From Fimbriimonadaceae bacterium (GTDB taxonomy: Bacteria; Armatimonadota; Fimbriimonadia; Fimbriimonadales; Fimbriimonadaceae), in the NCBI GenBank assembly GCA_023957775.1, contig JAMLGR010000015.1:1-64000 (forward strand): 64,000 nt of DNA, in the 5' to 3' direction. The notes beneath the pieces are model-generated. The model worked only from the letters and a program-made list of their open reading frames with translations. It was not told the DNA's origin and made no database searches. Below, one piece after another: positions 33,948 to 43,368 of this stretch (the first letter of the stretch is position 1; every line of letters begins with the position of its first letter). The translations under genes and the position numbers were made by a program.

Positions 33948-36589
33948 GCGTTCAGCCGCTCCAACCCCTCTTCGTAGATGGTCCGCACCGTTCCCGTGAC
34001 CTGCCCGTGGAATGCAAGAAACGCGTTGCCGGTCTCGAATCCCATTCCGTGGGCGAGACGATCGAGTTTATCAGGATTCTCGGGGACAAGATCGCCGGCG
34101 TAGTCGAGCAGCGCCAACCGATTCCGAACGTCGAGCAAGTGGGCGCGGCCCTCGACCAGTTCTGAAAACTCCACCGCGTTGATGAGGTGCGCCCTGCTGA
34201 GCGCACGGAGTCGGTCGAGCATCGTCGTCGCCTCACCCGCCGCGGTCGCGGTCGGATAGCGCATCTCGTAAAGGTGGACGAACCACTCGATATCGCTTAG
34301 CCCGCCGTGACCCAGCTTTACGTGCCGATGCACGTGTTGGGGCATGACCCGCTCGCTCTCGATGCGCTTCTTCATGGCGACGAGCTCCTTCATGCGCGGG
34401 GGCGAAAGCGGCATGGCGTACGCGGCCCGGAGGAGCTCGGCGGCGGCGCGGGAGGCGGCATGGACGGGTCGCGAGAAGCCCAACGCGAAGCGCTCCCACA
34501 TCTCCATCCGCTCGAGTTCGTACGCCCGAAGCCCCTCGTAGGTCCTCACGAGAAGCCCCTGCCGGCCCTCGGGTCGGAGCCTGAGATCCACGCCGGGCAC
34601 GGCGCCGAGGCGGCGGAGTCGAGCCAGCATCGCGATGAACTGCTGGGCCTGCAGCTCGGCCTCATTCTGCAGCCGGGGGTCCTCGACGAGAAACACCATG
34701 TCGAGGTCGGACCCGAAGCTTGAGTCGGTCAGCGCGTAGCTGCCCAGGGCAACGAGATCGAACGTCGCGTAGAGGCGCGCGTGGCAGTGGCGCAACGCCG
34801 CATCCCAAAGCCGGCACAGCTCGACCCCCAGTTGCTCGTCCGATCCGAGGAGCCAGCGGGTGGCCAACGTCGCCTTGGCCGACACGAGCGCGTCGGCGAC
34901 CTGGTCCAGCGGGGTGTCGGGCGGGAGCTGCGCGATGCGCGCGGCGACGTCCTCCAGCTCTTCGATCTCGCCGCTGAGGATGCGCTCGGTCAGCGCGGTC
35001 GATTGCTGGAACGTCGGAACGAGCACTGGGGCCTCTTCCAACAGCCGTTTCACGCGTCCCAGGCTGCCCTCGTTCTCGGAAAGGCCACGGTAGAACGCCT
35101 CGCTTGCCGGCAGCGCATCGAACCAGGTGCCCGCCGCGGGGGCCAGCGCACCCAGCCATCCGAGCACCGAGTCCCGCGGGGGCCCGCCCGAGTCCAACGG
35201 CATGAGGATGCGGCGGAACAGCTCGCGCACGGCCCGCCGGTGGCGCGACAGGGTTGCCTCGAGTTCAGCCCAGTCCGCCATGCCCGTGATGCGGGCGAGG
35301 TGCTCCCGGGCCTCGGGCTGACTGGGGATGCGGTGCGTCTGCTGGTCCCCGACGAGCTGGCAGCGGTGCTCGACCTGGCGAAGGAACCGGTAGGCGTCGA
35401 TAAGCGCCTCGCCATCCGAATCGGGGATTCGGCCCGCCTTGACCAGCGCGCGCAGGGCGTCGCACGTGGCTGGCTCCCGCACGGAGGCGTCCGCATGCCC
35501 ATAGACCATCTGCAGCACCTGGGTGAGGAACTCGATGTCCCGGATGCCGCCCGAACCCCGCTTGAGATCGTCTTCCGGCGCGTGCTCTTCGATGCGCCGT
35601 CTCGTCGCGAGAATCTCCTGGAGGGCAAACTCGCTGAGTTTGTGGCCGAAGGTCGTGCGCTCGACCATCGTGTTCCATCGTTCCGGCAGTCCCTCCGGGC
35701 CCATCAGGGGGCGCGACCGGATGAGGGCTTGGCTCTCCCAAAGCTCGGCGTGCAGATCGTAGTAAGCCTCGACGGAACGCATCGAACGCACGATCGGTCC
35801 CGCGCCCCCAAAGGGGCGCAAGCGCAGGTCCACCCGGTACAGGGAACCCCGACCCATGCGCTCGCTGAGAGCGCGCCCCAACAACTCGCAGAACCGCTGG
35901 AGGTGCTTCTCCAACGCATCGTCGATATCGTCGACGTGCACGTACACGAGATCGACGTCGGAGCTGTAGTTCACCTCGCGGCCACCCAGCTTGCCGACCG
36001 CGACCACCATCATCGGACACAGCTCGGGCACCTCCTTGCCTTGGGCGAAGTTGGCCCACGTGGACTCCACGGCGAGGACCAACAGCGCATCCGCGACGTC
36101 CGACAGCGCGCGCCACACCGTTTCGGGCTCCCACAAGCCGGCGAGATCGCAAACCGCGATGGGAACGGTCCATCGCTGCTTCAGGAACCGAAGCCGATCT
36201 CGACGGTACGCGTGCGACTCGGCGGCTTGGAGCAACGCCCTGCCCTCGCGCTCGATGGAGGCGCGTTGCGGGACGACCGTAAGCTCCGAGGGGTCGAGCA
36301 CGAGCGATGCCAACTCCGGGTTCTGGATCAGGGCATCGGCCAGGGGCTGGCTGGCGCCCAAGAGGAGCGCCAGCGGTGGGGCCAGGCGGGGGTGCTGGGC
36401 CACGTGTTCGAGCGTGGTGCCGGGGCTTGAGCTGGCCATGATCCAGCGATCGAAGTTCGTGAGGGCCGCGTCGGGAGCCGGGCATTCGGCGAACGCTCCG
36501 GTCCAAAGGGGACCCAGATCCAGATCGGTGAGCGCCTGCAGCCGCTCGATCGACTTTCCCGCGCGTTCTGGATCGGCGAACCCCTTCAT
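33944..36589 (-). CDS. glnE: glutamine-synthetase adenylyltransferase/deadenylase
   Basis: An 881-residue bifunctional GlnE with two nucleotidyltransferase domains, each followed by a helical domain. The N-terminal (deadenylase) site shows SSDVDLVYVH and the C-terminal (adenylylase) site GSDLDMVFLV, both with the paired Asp residues. It modifies glutamine synthetase in response to PII. ATG 36589 overlaps the nth stop by 4 nt. Finding glnE between a DNA glycosylase gene and plsY is an unusual neighbourhood; no glnA or glnB is in the window. Confidence 0.95.
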   Translation of the reverse strand: MKGFADPERAGKSIERLQALTDLDLGPLWTGAFAECPAPDAALTNFDRWIMASSSPGTTLEHVAQHPRLAPPLALLLGASQPLADALIQNPELASLVLDPSELTVVPQRASIEREGRALLQAAESHAYRRDRLRFLKQRWTVPIAVCDLAGLWEPETVWRALSDVADALLVLAVESTWANFAQGKEVPELCPMMVVAVGKLGGREVNYSSDVDLVYVHVDDIDDALEKHLQRFCELLGRALSERMGRGSLYRVDLRLRPFGGAGPIVRSMRSVEAYYDLHAELWESQALIRSRPLMGPEGLPERWNTMVERTTFGHKLSEFALQEILATRRRIEEHAPEDDLKRGSGGIRDIEFLTQVLQMVYGHADASVREPATCDALRALVKAGRIPDSDGEALIDAYRFLRQVEHRCQLVGDQQTHRIPSQPEAREHLARITGMADWAELEATLSRHRRAVRELFRRILMPLDSGGPPRDSVLGWLGALAPAAGTWFDALPASEAFYRGLSENEGSLGRVKRLLEEAPVLVPTFQQSTALTERILSGEIEELEDVAARIAQLPPDTPLDQVADALVSAKATLATRWLLGSDEQLGVELCRLWDAALRHCHARLYATFDLVALGSYALTDSSFGSDLDMVFLVEDPRLQNEAELQAQQFIAMLARLRRLGAVPGVDLRLRPEGRQGLLVRTYEGLRAYELERMEMWERFALGFSRPVHAASRAAAELLRAAYAMPLSPPRMKELVAMKKRIESERVMPQHVHRHVKLGHGGLSDIEWFVHLYEMRYPTATAAGEATTMLDRLRALSRAHLINAVEFSELVEGRAHLLDVRNRLALLDYAGDLVPENPDKLDRLAHGMGFETGNAFLAFHGQVTGTVRTIYEEGLERLNA

Positions 36590-37305
36590 GAACGCTTCTT
36601 GCCCCTCCGACGCTGTTGCAGCTCCTTGCGGCGCTTCTCCGGACCGCCCTTCTGTTTCCAGCGGCAGAGGTCGGGCACGGCGCACTCCTCGCACAGGGGA
36701 AGCGGGGCCCGGCACGTGAGCCGCCCGTGTTGGATCAGGGAGGTGTGGAACCGGAAGGCGAGATCGGGAGCGACCAGCCGAAGGAGCGCGTCGTGGGCCT
36801 TGGCCTCTCCCAGGGTCTCCGGGATCATCCCAAGTCGCCACGCGACGCGGTACACGTGGGTGTCCACCGGGATGGCGCCCATCCCGAACGAGAAGCAGAG
36901 CACGATCGAGGCGGTCTTCGGACCGACGCCGGGCAACGACTGGAGCCAGGCGCGGGCGTCGAGCATGGGCATGCCGCGCAGCGGCTCCAGCGTGTACGCG
37001 CCGTTCCGTTGGTGGATCTCCTGAAGGCAGCGCACGATGTTGCGCGCCTTCTGATTGGCCAGCCCGGCCGTCCGCACGGTGTCCGCAACGCGCTCAGGCC
37101 CGGCGTCGACCACGTCTTGCCACGTCTCGAACGTGGCCCTCAAGCGCGTGAACGCCGGGAAGCTCTTGGCGTCGGTGGTGTGCTGGCTGAGGATGCAGCT
37201 CACCAGCTCCTCCAGCGGGTCGAACCGGCTGATGAACCGGGGGCGTCCGTAGACGGCCTCGAGTCTCGAGACCAAGCCTTCGATGTCGGACGACCGCCAG
37301 CGCAT
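36586..37305 (-). CDS. nth: endonuclease III-like DNA glycosylase/AP lyase
   Basis: A 239-residue HhH-GPD protein of base-excision repair. The helix-hairpin-helix LPGVGPKTAS carries the catalytic Lys130; the catalytic Asp is Asp148 in PVDTHVYR. The [4Fe-4S] motif is complete: Cys198, 205, 208, 214 (C-X6-C-X2-C-X5-C). A basic tail of about 20 residues (KKRS end) follows the cluster. ATG 37305 starts the six-gene run nth-glnE-plsY-ZnR-lptF/G-lptD. Confidence 0.93.
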   Translation of the reverse strand: MRWRSSDIEGLVSRLEAVYGRPRFISRFDPLEELVSCILSQHTTDAKSFPAFTRLRATFETWQDVVDAGPERVADTVRTAGLANQKARNIVRCLQEIHQRNGAYTLEPLRGMPMLDARAWLQSLPGVGPKTASIVLCFSFGMGAIPVDTHVYRVAWRLGMIPETLGEAKAHDALLRLVAPDLAFRFHTSLIQHGRLTCRAPLPLCEECAVPDLCRWKQKGGPEKRRKELQQRRRGKKRS

Positions 37306-37343
37306 GGGGAGTTAGCTTACACGGGTTCAAAGGAGCGAGGGCC

Positions 37344-37383
37344 CAAAAACAAAGCCGCGGTCTCGAAGGCTCGAGACCGCGGC
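37344..37383 (-). terminator. intrinsic terminator of the PEP-CTERM gene
   Basis: Perfect 13-bp stem (37354-37366 and 37371-37383, GCCGCGGTCTCGA and complement) with a 4-base loop. On the minus strand it is followed by TTTGTTTTTGGG. It sits 22 bp after the stop of the PEP-CTERM gene and 40 bp upstream of nth, insulating the two units. Confidence 0.88.
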
Positions 37384-37405
37384 GTGGTGCGCCAACGAAC
37401 GGACG

Positions 37406-38173
37406 TTACGCCTTTTTGCGTCGGCGAAGGAGCGCCGCCGCGCCGAGGCCGAGAGCCATCATCGTGGCAGGCTCCGGAACGGGCTGGCCGTCGATCCAGA
37501 ACGGCACGTCCTGGGCTTCGCCCGAACCGTTGTCGATGCCAGGCACCCAACCGGGAACGCTCGGGTCGAACTGCTGCGAGTTGGTGCTGCCGGACGGTTT
37601 CAGTTGTCCGGCGGCCGTCAGCGGAGGAGCCCAGGGGCCCGACGCACCCGTGCCCGTCGCCTCGATCGTCAGCCAGTAGGTACCCGGATCCAGGTGCACG
37701 TTGGCAAAGGTCGAGACGACCTTCTGGACCTGGCGAGTGTCATCGTTGGCGGCGGGAGCCGTGCGGTAGATGTTCGTGTACACCGCGCTCTGGAACGTCC
37801 CCGAGAACAGGAGCGAGCCCACGGCGCCACCGTTGTTCGCGTGAATTTCAACGGTCGTTCCGTTCACGGATCCCGTGGCCCCGGCGGTGCCGGTGCTGCC
37901 TGTCATATAAAGGAAGTTCGTGACGCTGGTCACGTTCCAGCCACCGGCGCCGACGGTGAAGTCGTCGGCCATGATGAAGTCGAGCGCCGTCCCGAATCCG
38001 TAGAGGATGCCGGGGTCCGTGATCCGGCTGTAGAACCCACCCGCCGCTCGGGTTTCCGTAGCGAGCCCCTCGGGGCCCATGAGCCCACGGCCATCCGCGT
38101 TGTTGAACAACGACTGGGCGCCGACCACCGACACGGTGGCCATAGCGGCCAAGACAAACAAAGACTTATTCAA
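37406..38173 (-). CDS. PEP-CTERM sorting-domain exported protein
   Basis: A 255-residue secreted protein. TTG 38173 gives a signal peptide (LNKSLFVLAAMATVSVVGA) and is preceded by a purine-rich GGAGAGGTGAGAG. The mature region is rich in Gly, Thr, Ala and Asn, with beta-strand character and almost no Cys. The last 24 residues form a PEP-CTERM signal: VPEPAT, a hydrophobic helix, then RRRKKA. Exosortase cuts at PEP and the protein is thought to be released or linked to surface polymer. This is the only such substrate in the window, about 15 kb from the exosortase gene. Function of the mature part unknown. Confidence 0.88.
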   Translation of the reverse strand: MNKSLFVLAAMATVSVVGAQSLFNNADGRGLMGPEGLATETRAAGGFYSRITDPGILYGFGTALDFIMADDFTVGAGGWNVTSVTNFLYMTGSTGTAGATGSVNGTTVEIHANNGGAVGSLLFSGTFQSAVYTNIYRTAPAANDDTRQVQKVVSTFANVHLDPGTYWLTIEATGTGASGPWAPPLTAAGQLKPSGSTNSQQFDPSVPGWVPGIDNGSGEAQDVPFWIDGQPVPEPATMMALGLGAAALLRRRKKA

Positions 38174-38363
38174 ACTTCTCTCACCTCTCCTACCAGCCGG
38201 CTGAGAGGACCGGCCGGGAAATGGAAGCACACAATCGCTGCGCACCTGCACCTAGAGTATAGGCCAAGAGAGCGAGATTTGGAAGTGTCAATCGCCCAAT
38301 TCGGCAAGGCTGGCATAATTGCCGGTCCCAAGGGTCCTCAGGCAACTGTGCCAGACTATGCGC
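38174..38363. promoter_or_regulatory. divergent promoter region
   Basis: 190-bp gap between the minus-strand PEP-CTERM gene and the plus-strand lipoprotein gene. On the plus strand an extended -10 (TGGCATAAT) lies about 45 bp before the lipoprotein ATG. On the minus strand TTGACA and TATACT occur but 24 bp apart, so they may not act together. No operator can be named. Confidence 0.3.
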
Positions 38364-38762
38364 ATGAAGATCCTCCACTTGCTGGCGTGGACCGTGCTCG
38401 CCGCTCTGCTCGTCGGCTGCTCGAAGAACCCCATCGTCGGTACGTGGGAGGGATCGGACCCGACGATGCCCACCACCGCCGCCGCCACGTTCCAGTTCGA
38501 CGGGGACGGGACGTACACCACCTCCGTCACGATTCAAGGAATGTCCCTCGCGGTCAAGGGCAAGTACACGTTGGTCGAGAAGACCCTGACGATGACCCCG
38601 GAGACGCTGGAAGCCTCCGGCAACGCGCTCGCCGAGATGGCCAAGGACGCCTTCGCCAAGAGCGAGAAGAAGCCGATGACGAGCACGGTCGAGTTCAAGG
38701 ACAACGACCAGATGACGCTCACCGTCAACGGCGCCACGACGACGCTGAAGCGGAAGAGTTAG
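38364..38762 (+). CDS. small lipoprotein with lipocalin-like pattern
   Basis: A 132-residue protein starting at ATG 38364 (ATG 38358 is possible). It has a lipoprotein signal with lipobox LVGC (Cys at about 19), then IVGTWEG, repeated beta strands ([42 protein letters not shown]). The GTW motif and strand pattern resemble small lipocalin-like or DUF4923-type lipoproteins, whose function is unclear. Its stop overlaps the stop of the UXS-type epimerase gene by 4 nt (TTAG). Confidence 0.7.
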   Translation: MKILHLLAWTVLAALLVGCSKNPIVGTWEGSDPTMPTTAAATFQFDGDGTYTTSVTIQGMSLAVKGKYTLVEKTLTMTPETLEASGNALAEMAKDAFAKSEKKPMTSTVEFKDNDQMTLTVNGATTTLKRKS

Positions 38763-39718
38763 GGGGACGGGAATCGGGAATCGGGAGTCGGGAGTCGGTC
38801 TTTCACCGATGCGATGGTCTTTGCCAGGCCTACTTCCAAAGTTGTCTCCGCCTCCCATTTGAGAACGTTTCGGGCGCGCGTCAGGTCGGGGCGACGTTGC
38901 CTGGGATCGTCCTCGGCTGCGGGTGCGAACACGATCTTGCTGGACGAACCCGTCACCCGCTTCACCGCCTCGGCGAACGCCAAGATGGTCATCTCGTCGT
39001 CGTTTCCTAGGTTGACGGGGTCGTTGAAGCGGGCGTGCGCCAGTTTCCACACCCCGTCGATGATGTCGTCCACATAGGCGAACGAGCGCGTCTGGAGCCC
39101 GTCGCCGTAGACGGTCAGCGGTTCGCCCGTCATCGCCTGGCTCACGAAGGAGGGCACGGCGCGCCCGTCGTCCAGGCGCATCCTGGGTCCGTAGGTGTTG
39201 AAGAACCGCGCGATCCGGGTGTCCAGGCCGTGGAAGTTGTGGTACGCCATCGTCATCGCCTCCGCGTACCGCTTCGCCTCGTCGTAGACTCCTCTCGGCC
39301 CGATCGGGTTCACGTTGCCCCAGTACGTCTCCGGCTGGGGGGTGACGAGCGGATCCCCGTAGACCTCGCTGGTGGACGCGAGCATGAAGGAGGCGCCCTT
39401 GTGCTTGGCCAGGCCCAGCGCCTTGTGGGTGCCCAGCGCCCCGACCTTCAACACGGGAATGGGATAGCGCACAAAGTCGATCGGGGATGCCGGGCTGGCG
39501 AAGTGGAACACCCAGTCCACGTCCCCTTCCACGTACACGTACTCCGTCACGTCCTGCTTGACGAAGTGGAAGTTCGGATGGCCGAACAGGTGCCCGACGT
39601 TCTCTAGGTTGCCGGTGATCAGGTTGTCGATCACGATGACCGACCAGTCTGCCGCGATCATTCGGTCCACCAGATGGGAACCGAGGAACCCCGCTCCCCC
39701 CGTCACAACAGCTCGCAT
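38759..39718 (-). CDS. NAD-dependent epimerase/dehydratase, UDP-glucuronate decarboxylase (UDP-xylose synthase) type
   Basis: A 319-residue extended SDR. The NAD site is [10 protein letters not shown] (6-15) and the catalytic Ser-Tyr-Lys are in STSEVYG (Ser115-117 region), Tyr145 and Lys149 (YDEAK). [13 protein letters not shown] and the ASPASP motif fit UDP-xylose synthase, which decarboxylates UDP-glucuronate. It would supply a nucleotide sugar to the polysaccharide locus. The last 11 residues ([13 protein letters not shown] end) and the stop are encoded by the complement of the GGGAATC heptamer repeat. Confidence 0.88.
   Translation of the reverse strand: MRAVVTGGAGFLGSHLVDRMIAADWSVIVIDNLITGNLENVGHLFGHPNFHFVKQDVTEYVYVEGDVDWVFHFASPASPIDFVRYPIPVLKVGALGTHKALGLAKHKGASFMLASTSEVYGDPLVTPQPETYWGNVNPIGPRGVYDEAKRYAEAMTMAYHNFHGLDTRIARFFNTYGPRMRLDDGRAVPSFVSQAMTGEPLTVYGDGLQTRSFAYVDDIIDGVWKLAHARFNDPVNLGNDDEMTILAFAEAVKRVTGSSSKIVFAPAAEDDPRQRRPDLTRARNVLKWEAETTLEVGLAKTIASVKDRLPTPDSRFPSP
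38769..38796. repeat. heptanucleotide repeat (GGGAATC)2(GGGAGTC)2
   Basis: Units at 38769, 38776, 38783 and 38790. It is the same pair of unit variants as at 25572, here inside the 3' end of the UXS-type gene and coding for part of its C-terminal residues. Confidence 0.9.
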
Positions 39719-39760
39719 GGGTGGTTCGATTATGACCAAGCCGATTGCGCTTTCCCCATA

Positions 39761-40843
39761 ATGGCGACCGTGGATACGATTGCGTTCATCATGGCCGGCG
39801 GTGTGGGAGAGCGGTTCTGGCCCCTCTCGCGGGCCCGGCGCCCGAAGCAGCTCCTTCGACTCGGCAGCCGCGACGCCACGCTGCTCGAAGAAGCCGTGGC
39901 GCGGATCGAGCCGTTGGTCGGGCGCGACCAGATCTTCGTCGCCACGGGGCGCCTTCTCGCGACGCCCGTCGCGGAGGCCCGTTGCGTGCCCGAGGGGAAC
40001 GTGCTGGCCGAACCGGCGAAGCGCAACACGCTGGGGTGCCTCTGCTGGGTCGCCGCCAACGAGTTGGCGCGGGGCCGGGAGGATGCGGCCCACGCGGTGC
40101 TCACGGCCGACCACAAGATCGGCGACCCCGAGGCGTTCCGCACGTCCGTGGCCGCTGCTGTCGAGACCGCGCGCGCGACGGGAGGGCTCGTGACGCTAGG
40201 GATTCGGCCGACGCGTCCGGAAACGGGCTACGGCTACATCGAAGTCGACCACGGAACGACCCTGCCGACCGGGGCCTTCCGCGTCGCGCAGTTTCGCGAA
40301 AAACCCAATGCCGAGGCGGCACGGGAGTATGTGGATTCCGGGCGTTTCCTGTGGAACAGCGGCATGTTCTTCTGGACCCTGCGCGGGTTTCTCGCCGAAC
40401 TCGAACGCGCCCAGCCCGAGGCGTTCGCCACCACGCTTCGGATCGCCGAGCGGCTGCGGGCCGGGGATGCGTCGGGAGCCGAATCGGCGTTCGAGGATCT
40501 CCCGTCGATCTCGATCGACTACGCCCTGATGGAGCGCGCGGAACAGGTGTGGGTGCACGAGGCGGGATTCGCGTGGGACGACCTCGGGGCCTGGGACTCA
40601 CTCGGCCGAAGCCTCGGCTCGGACGAGGGGGGAAACACGCAGGTCGGCGACGTGCTGGCCGTCGACTGCCGCAACACCACCCTCCTCAACGAGCAGAAGG
40701 GCCAACTCCTCGCGGCGATCGGCGTCGAGGATCTGGCGATCGTCTGCACGGCCGACGCCATCCTCGTCGTGCCGAACAAGGACGCCCAGCGCGTGCGCGA
40801 GATCGTGGAGCGGCTGAGGGCCGAGCGGCCCGAACTGATTTAG
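39761..40843 (+). CDS. manC: mannose-1-phosphate guanylyltransferase
   Basis: A 360-residue nucleotidyltransferase making GDP-mannose from GTP and mannose-1-phosphate. The signature [18 protein letters not shown] (13-30) is diagnostic, with TADHKI and FREKP later. It ends without the phosphomannose-isomerase domain that fused ManC/AlgA proteins carry, so isomerase activity must come from another gene. ATG 39761 is 42 bp from the divergent UXS-type gene. A stop followed directly by GTTTGTG heptamers ends the gene. Confidence 0.93.
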   Translation: MATVDTIAFIMAGGVGERFWPLSRARRPKQLLRLGSRDATLLEEAVARIEPLVGRDQIFVATGRLLATPVAEARCVPEGNVLAEPAKRNTLGCLCWVAANELARGREDAAHAVLTADHKIGDPEAFRTSVAAAVETARATGGLVTLGIRPTRPETGYGYIEVDHGTTLPTGAFRVAQFREKPNAEAAREYVDSGRFLWNSGMFFWTLRGFLAELERAQPEAFATTLRIAERLRAGDASGAESAFEDLPSISIDYALMERAEQVWVHEAGFAWDDLGAWDSLGRSLGSDEGGNTQVGDVLAVDCRNTTLLNEQKGQLLAAIGVEDLAIVCTADAILVVPNKDAQRVREIVERLRAERPELI

Positions 40844-40898
40844 GTTTGTGGTTTGTGGTTTGTGGTTTGTGGGCCCCAACGACAAACGACAAACGACA
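40844..40898. repeat. opposed heptanucleotide repeats (GTTTGTG)4 and (AACGACA)3
   Basis: Four GTTTGTG units (40844-40871) start on the base after the manC stop; after GGCCCC come three AACGACA units (40878-40898) ending 5 bp before the convergent epimerase stop. The two tracts are near-complementary (six of seven positions per unit), so the RNA could fold into an imperfect hairpin of about 20 bp between the two convergent genes. Confidence 0.88.
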
Positions 40899-40903
40899 AG
40901 CGA

Positions 40904-41944
40904 TCACCGATAGTAGTCCCGGTACCAGTCGATGAACCGTTGAATCCCCACTTCGATCGGGGTGTCCGGATGGAAGCCCACGTCTCTCGTGAGATCGTCC
41001 ACGTTGGCGCTGGTGGCGGGGACGTCCCCGGGTTGCAGCGGCAGCAAGTTCTTCTCCGCCTTCATCCCCAGCGCGTCCTCGATCGCCTCGATGAACCGCA
41101 TCAGCTCGACGGGGTTGTTGTTGCCGATGTTGTAGATCTTGTACGGGGCGCGGCTGGTCCCGGGATCGGGCGCGTCTCCCGACCATTCGGGGTTGCCCCG
41201 CGCAGGCCGGTCCGTGACGCGCACGACGCCTTCGACGATGTCGTCAATGTACGTAAAGTCGCGCTGCATCTTCCCGAAGTTGTACACATCGATCGGTCGA
41301 CCTTCGAGGATCGCCTTGGTGAAGAGGAAGAGCGCCATGTCCGGACGGCCCCACGGGCCGTAGACGGTGAAGAAGCGAAGGCCCGTGGTCGGCACCCCGA
41401 AAAGGTGGCTGTACGTGTGGGCCATCAGCTCGTTCGCCTTCTTGGTGGCGGCGTAGAGGCTGACCGGGTGATCGACATTGTCGTGGACCGAAAAGGGTTG
41501 CTGGGTGTTCGAGCCGTACACCGAGGAAGAGGATGCGTACACCAGGTGGCGGACCCCGTGGTGGCGCACCGCCTCCAGCACGTTGACGAATCCGACGAGG
41601 TTGGCGCTGACGTACGCCTGCGGATGGAGGAGCGAGTAGCGCACCCCGGCCTGCGCCGCGAGGTTGACCACCGCGTCGAACCGTCCCTGCGCGACGATCT
41701 CGTTGACGGTCTCCGCGTCCTCGAGCCGCTCCCGGTGGAACACCCAACCGGGTCTTCCCTCGAGTTGCGCGAGCCGGGCTTCCTTCAGCGCGGGGTCGTA
41801 GTAGTCGTTCACGCAGTCGAACCCCGCGACCGCGCGCCCTTCGTCGAGCAACCGTTTGCACACGTGGAACCCGATGAAGCCTGCAGCTCCCGTGACCAGC
41901 ACCCGTTCGGCGCGTTGAGACGTCGATTCGCTTGCCATGCTCAT
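40904..41944 (-). CDS. NAD-dependent epimerase, UDP-glucuronate 4-epimerase type
   Basis: A 346-residue extended [20 protein letters not shown] is the NAD site; [25 protein letters not shown] and [15 protein letters not shown] hold the catalytic Ser, Tyr and Lys; [18 protein letters not shown] is typical of UDP-glucuronate epimerases, which give UDP-galacturonate. ATG 41944 forms an ATGA overlap with the upstream glycosyltransferase stop, so the two are coupled. Works with the neighbouring sugar-nucleotide genes. Confidence 0.9.
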   Translation of the reverse strand: MSMASESTSQRAERVLVTGAAGFIGFHVCKRLLDEGRAVAGFDCVNDYYDPALKEARLAQLEGRPGWVFHRERLEDAETVNEIVAQGRFDAVVNLAAQAGVRYSLLHPQAYVSANLVGFVNVLEAVRHHGVRHLVYASSSSVYGSNTQQPFSVHDNVDHPVSLYAATKKANELMAHTYSHLFGVPTTGLRFFTVYGPWGRPDMALFLFTKAILEGRPIDVYNFGKMQRDFTYIDDIVEGVVRVTDRPARGNPEWSGDAPDPGTSRAPYKIYNIGNNNPVELMRFIEAIEDALGMKAEKNLLPLQPGDVPATSANVDDLTRDVGFHPDTPIEVGIQRFIDWYRDYYR

Positions 41945-43224
41945 CCTCCTGTGGACATCCTCTCTTGTTGGGCGTGCTCGATCACCTCGGTGAGAATCGC
42001 CTCGGTTCGATCGAGGATCCGTTCGATGGTGTAGTTCTCTAGGATCACTTGCACACCTCGGGCCGCAAGGCGCCATCCAAATGGCGGATCGTCGAGGACT
42101 CGCTCGATGCAATGGGCGAGTTCATCGCTGTCTTCCTTGTCAAAGACCAGCGCCGATTCCTCGTGGACAACAACTTCGCGCGAGGAACCGTCGGCGCTCA
42201 CGATGAGCGGTGTGCCGCTGCCGAGCGCTTCGATAATCGTGTTCGCGAAGGGCTCGCCAAAGGTCGACGCACTGATGAAAGCGGTGGACGATGCCATCGC
42301 CTCCAAGAGCTCCGCTCGGGACAGTCTCCCAAGGAACGTCACCCGATCCTCCATTCCTTCGTTCTGGATTTGCCGGTGCAGGTCCCGAAGGTAGGCGTCG
42401 CCCGACTGGGCGACAAGGTCCAAATTGTCGGCCCCCCCGGCAATGGCAAGCGACCAAGGAAGTTCCGGGCGCCTCCGAGCCAACTTGCCCAAAGCTTCGA
42501 TTGCTCGGTGGAAGCCTTTGATCGGCGAGATCCTGCCTGCCATGAGTAACCGAGGAGGGACCACCCTTTGCCGCTCAACGTCGGTTCGGGGGGCGAACTC
42601 GATCCCCCTCGGAATAATCGCTCGCACACCGGTTCCCCGATTCGGCGCCTCGAAGAATCCCGCCGCCTCCCCTTGTTCGATCAGAAAGCGACTCACGTAG
42701 CCCAGGTAGCGGAGGTCCACCTGCTCCTCCATCTTAAGAAGAGCGCGGCGGGCGCGCAAGAACACCGACTCCTTTGGCGCGCGGACGTAGCGGGCTTCGA
42801 GGTAGCCGCCTCCTTGGTGGAAGAACGCGGGGATGCCCCGCCTCGTGAACGGCAGGGTCGTCGCGGGGCCGATCAGGCTCATGCCAAAGCAGTACGCGAT
42901 GTCGAACTCGCGACCTGTCAGCCAGCGGTCCGTGGCCCTGACGTTGTGACGCAGCGCCGACACCTCTCCGATCAGCGCCTTCAACAGCTTGGGCTTGCCT
43001 GCGAGGCCGGTCCACTCGCTGCTCCACGGCGGAGCCAGCCTCAGGACGCGGTGCACCCATTCGGGAGGCGGTTCGTTGGGCACGAACCCGGGACGGTACC
43101 GACTGGTGAGAACTTCGACCTGATGTCCGCGCCCCCGAAGCCCGTTGGCGACCTTGAGCGCGTTGACTTCCAGCCCGCCATCCGAGTCTGGAGGAAACAT
43201 GTTGCTGATCAGGGCGATGCGCAT
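41941..43224 (-). CDS. glycosyltransferase family 4
   Basis: A 427-residue GT-B fold glycosyltransferase. The N-terminal domain starts [20 protein letters not shown], with the glycine loop that binds acceptor; the C-terminal GT1 domain has [17 protein letters not shown] and the EX7E region [15 protein letters not shown] that binds the nucleotide sugar. Sugar specificity is unknown. ATG 43224 fixed by the conserved start. Coupled by 4-nt overlap to the downstream epimerase gene. Confidence 0.9.
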   Translation of the reverse strand: MRIALISNMFPPDSDGGLEVNALKVANGLRGRGHQVEVLTSRYRPGFVPNEPPPEWVHRVLRLAPPWSSEWTGLAGKPKLLKALIGEVSALRHNVRATDRWLTGREFDIAYCFGMSLIGPATTLPFTRRGIPAFFHQGGGYLEARYVRAPKESVFLRARRALLKMEEQVDLRYLGYVSRFLIEQGEAAGFFEAPNRGTGVRAIIPRGIEFAPRTDVERQRVVPPRLLMAGRISPIKGFHRAIEALGKLARRRPELPWSLAIAGGADNLDLVAQSGDAYLRDLHRQIQNEGMEDRVTFLGRLSRAELLEAMASSTAFISASTFGEPFANTIIEALGSGTPLIVSADGSSREVVVHEESALVFDKEDSDELAHCIERVLDDPPFGWRLAARGVQVILENYTIERILDRTEAILTEVIEHAQQERMSTGG

Positions 43225-43368
43225 GGCGGCGGGCCTCATTGTATCTGGGGAACCCAAGGGAGTACTCAAACCATGGACCGTGCCAAAGGCCCTCGCCGCA
43301 GCAGGAATCCCATCGATTCAGGCATCCCTACCGGCTGGTGGTTCTTCCGGATACGGAACGACTCCACC

